Part shown: positions 10,930 through 12,282 of the stretch, piece by piece
Numbering within the stretch: the first letter of the stretch is position 1
Layout of the letters: each line of letters starts with the position of its first letter
Position numbers and translations under genes: made by a program
The notes under the pieces: generated by a model
Seen by the model: only the letters and a program-made list of their open reading frames with translations
What the model was told of the DNA's origin: nothing
Database searches by the model: none
Source: QFOX01 sp044237845
Lineage (GTDB): Bacteria; Pseudomonadota; Alphaproteobacteria; Rickettsiales; UBA3002
Direction of reading: 5' to 3'
DNA length: 12,282 nucleotides
Assembly: GCA_044237845.1 (NCBI GenBank)
Contig: JBIIEL010000044.1
Location: forward strand, 1-12,282

Positions 10930-12282
10930 TTACGCGCGTTCGGTGCCTGCCAGCTGCGTTTCTTTTTTGGCTTCATGCTGCTTGCGCGCATTCAACGCGG
11001 TGCCGATGCCAATCGCCGCGAGCAATGCAACCACACCACTGACCCCCGCACGCTTGCCGCTAAATGCGCCTTCTGCGTCATGCGTGAAGAACTCGAACCA
11101 TTTACGCTCACCCTTCGCTGCATTTTCGACGGTTTTTGCAGCTTCGCTGGCGGTCGACTCGGTGGTTGCCTTGGGTGTTTCGGCTCCGATTTCCTCAGCT
11201 TTATTAACTTCTCCAACCTTAGCTTCTGTTGCCTTTACTTCCTCATTCAGTTTAGGATCGATTCTTGCATTGATCTTCGCTTTGATTTCTTCAAATGCGG
11301 TGTTCAATTCTGGCATATGCGCTTTCATTTCTGCTTGGGCAAACTCTTTATTGTTGGCCACTTTTCGCATGTACTCCACATCCATGTCGAGCGCTTCGAC
11401 CTGGCTTTTATAGCGGGTTAGGTGATCTTCAATATGCTCCTTCGCCGCATTAGGACCAGCAACACCCGCGACGAATATCTCCATTTTCTTGCGAAGCGCC
11501 GCATCGATGGTGCCGCCTGCTTTTTGGATAGAGACATACGCATCAAGACCGGCACCAATGCCGTCGCCCTTATCAAGATTCTCCACGAGTTTCTGAAGAA
11601 TTTCGTTTTTCTCATGGGTTGTAATGTTGAGCTTTTTGATCTGCTCAATCGGCAGCATCATTTCGAAGGTCGGACGCAATGGTTCAAAAAACTCGTGCGC
11701 TTCCGGCGGAAGCATGTCTTTGAGATTATCAAAACGCACTTTCATGTCGACGTTCATGAGTTCTTCGACGGCAGGAGAAATAGTTGCGGCAGGCGCTACT
11801 TTCGGAGTGAGATGCTTGTATTGCTCAGGGAGCTTCGCAACCGCAATCTCTCCCTTATCGAGCCATTTTTGTAATATCTGCTCCTTATTGGCGCCTAAAA
11901 TAGCAAGCGTAGCATCTGATTCAGCCGTCAGATGCGTAGGAGAATTGCCAAAATTACCAATTCCGCCACTAAAAATATGTTCAGATATCGCTTCGAGCGT
12001 TTTGCCATCAACAGCTTTACCGTTGATCGTGCAGTTTTGTACCAAATCACTTGCGAATGAGATGCGCTTTGAGCTTCTGTGCCCGGTGGCTTCTGCCAGC
12101 TTGGCAATAGCCGCTTTAGCGGCATCTTCTGAAATTTCTACATCTTTCCCAGCCTTGCCGAGACAAGTCCATGCGTCGGCGATGTATGGAGCGAGGTTGT
12201 TTACCTTCTCTTCTCCTAGGGTTTCAAGCTCTTTATTCAAGAAGTAATAGATATTATCAGCGCCCTTGATTGTGGTGGGGGG
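10930..12282 (-). CDS. Unrecognised helical protein with C-terminal membrane anchor, 5' end outside window
   Basis: I do not recognise this protein. 450 residues are visible. The frame stays open to the window edge (first codons read PPTTIKGADNIYYFLNKELE), so the in-frame TTG at 12240 is not its start. The body is highly charged and mostly helical, with few aromatics and long Lys/Glu/Ala-rich stretches (KAHMPELNTAFEEIKAKINA). A low-complexity Ala/Glu/Thr linker follows (about residues 350-385), then KRAG and a hydrophobic segment of about 20 residues (roughly 413-432, GVSGVVALLAAIGIGTAL) and a basic tail NARKQHEAKK. This suggests a C-terminally anchored membrane protein with a large soluble N-terminal part. 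It is AT-richer than the neighbouring housekeeping genes and may be lineage-specific. The TAA abuts the hslO stop with no terminator between. Confidence 0.85.
   Translation of the reverse strand, partial: PPTTIKGADNIYYFLNKELETLGEEKVNNLAPYIADAWTCLGKAGKDVEISEDAAKAAIAKLAEATGHRSSKRISFASDLVQNCTINGKAVDGKTLEAISEHIFSGGIGNFGNSPTHLTAESDATLAILGANKEQILQKWLDKGEIAVAKLPEQYKHLTPKVAPAATISPAVEELMNVDMKVRFDNLKDMLPPEAHEFFEPLRPTFEMMLPIEQIKKLNITTHEKNEILQKLVENLDKGDGIGAGLDAYVSIQKAGGTIDAALRKKMEIFVAGVAGPNAAKEHIEDHLTRYKSQVEALDMDVEYMRKVANNKEFAQAEMKAHMPELNTAFEEIKAKINARIDPKLNEEVKATEAKVGEVNKAEEIGAETPKATTESTASEAAKTVENAAKGERKWFEFFTHDAEGAFSGKRAGVSGVVALLAAIGIGTALNARKQHEAKKETQLAGTERA

Overview
The window is a 12.3 kb chromosomal segment, moderately GC-rich, that looks alphaproteobacterial. 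The pointers are the block surE–pcm–nlpD-like followed by yajC–secD–Mth938 protein–squalene/phytoene-synthase-like protein, a TTAA-N7-TTAA site of the CtrA type, a near-consensus parS sequence and PhoB boxes. I cannot place it to genus. No rRNA, tRNA, insertion sequence, prophage or CRISPR array is visible.

Layout. Bases 1-2319 (+): the 3' part of surE, then pcm, then, after a 269-base regulatory gap, a lipoprotein with a degenerate LytM domain (NlpD-like). The gap holds two DnaA-box-like sites, a sigma70-type promoter and a leader with two mutually exclusive hairpins. 2355-3794 (+): a photolyase (phrB), convergent with galU (3907-4782, -). Between them lies a palindrome that reads as a parS-like site and could also act as a bidirectional terminator. 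4896-7537 (+): an operon rpmG–yajC–secD–Mth938-domain gene, with TAATG stop/start overlaps at rpmG/yajC and secD/Mth938. secF, usually found after secD, is absent. 7538-8114 (+): four 11-bp-phased PhoB half-sites and an unrecognised 164-residue gene ending at a strong terminator. 8168-8788 (-): sodB, divergent from 8893-9699 (+), a squalene/phytoene-synthase-like protein of the NDUFAF6 type. 9700-10038: a gap with a CtrA-type site and a 40-residue membrane microprotein. 10039-10929 (+): hslO (Hsp33), whose stop codon directly abuts that of a large unrecognised helical, C-terminally membrane-anchored protein (10930 to beyond 12282, -).

How it fits together. The genes serve protein repair and stress (Pcm, Hsp33, SOD, photolyase), protein export (YajC, SecD) and envelope or cell-division control (NlpD-like, GalU). 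Two proteins are bacterial relatives of mitochondrial complex I assembly factors (NDUFAF3 and NDUFAF6 types). Compared with the alphaproteobacterial arrangement I know, the block seems interrupted by phrB, galU and rpmG on one side and by the Pho-box gene and sodB on the other.

The best candidates for undescribed biology are the Pho-box gene at 7620, the two-state nlpD leader downstream of DnaA boxes, the CtrA-linked microprotein and the C-terminally anchored protein at the right edge.
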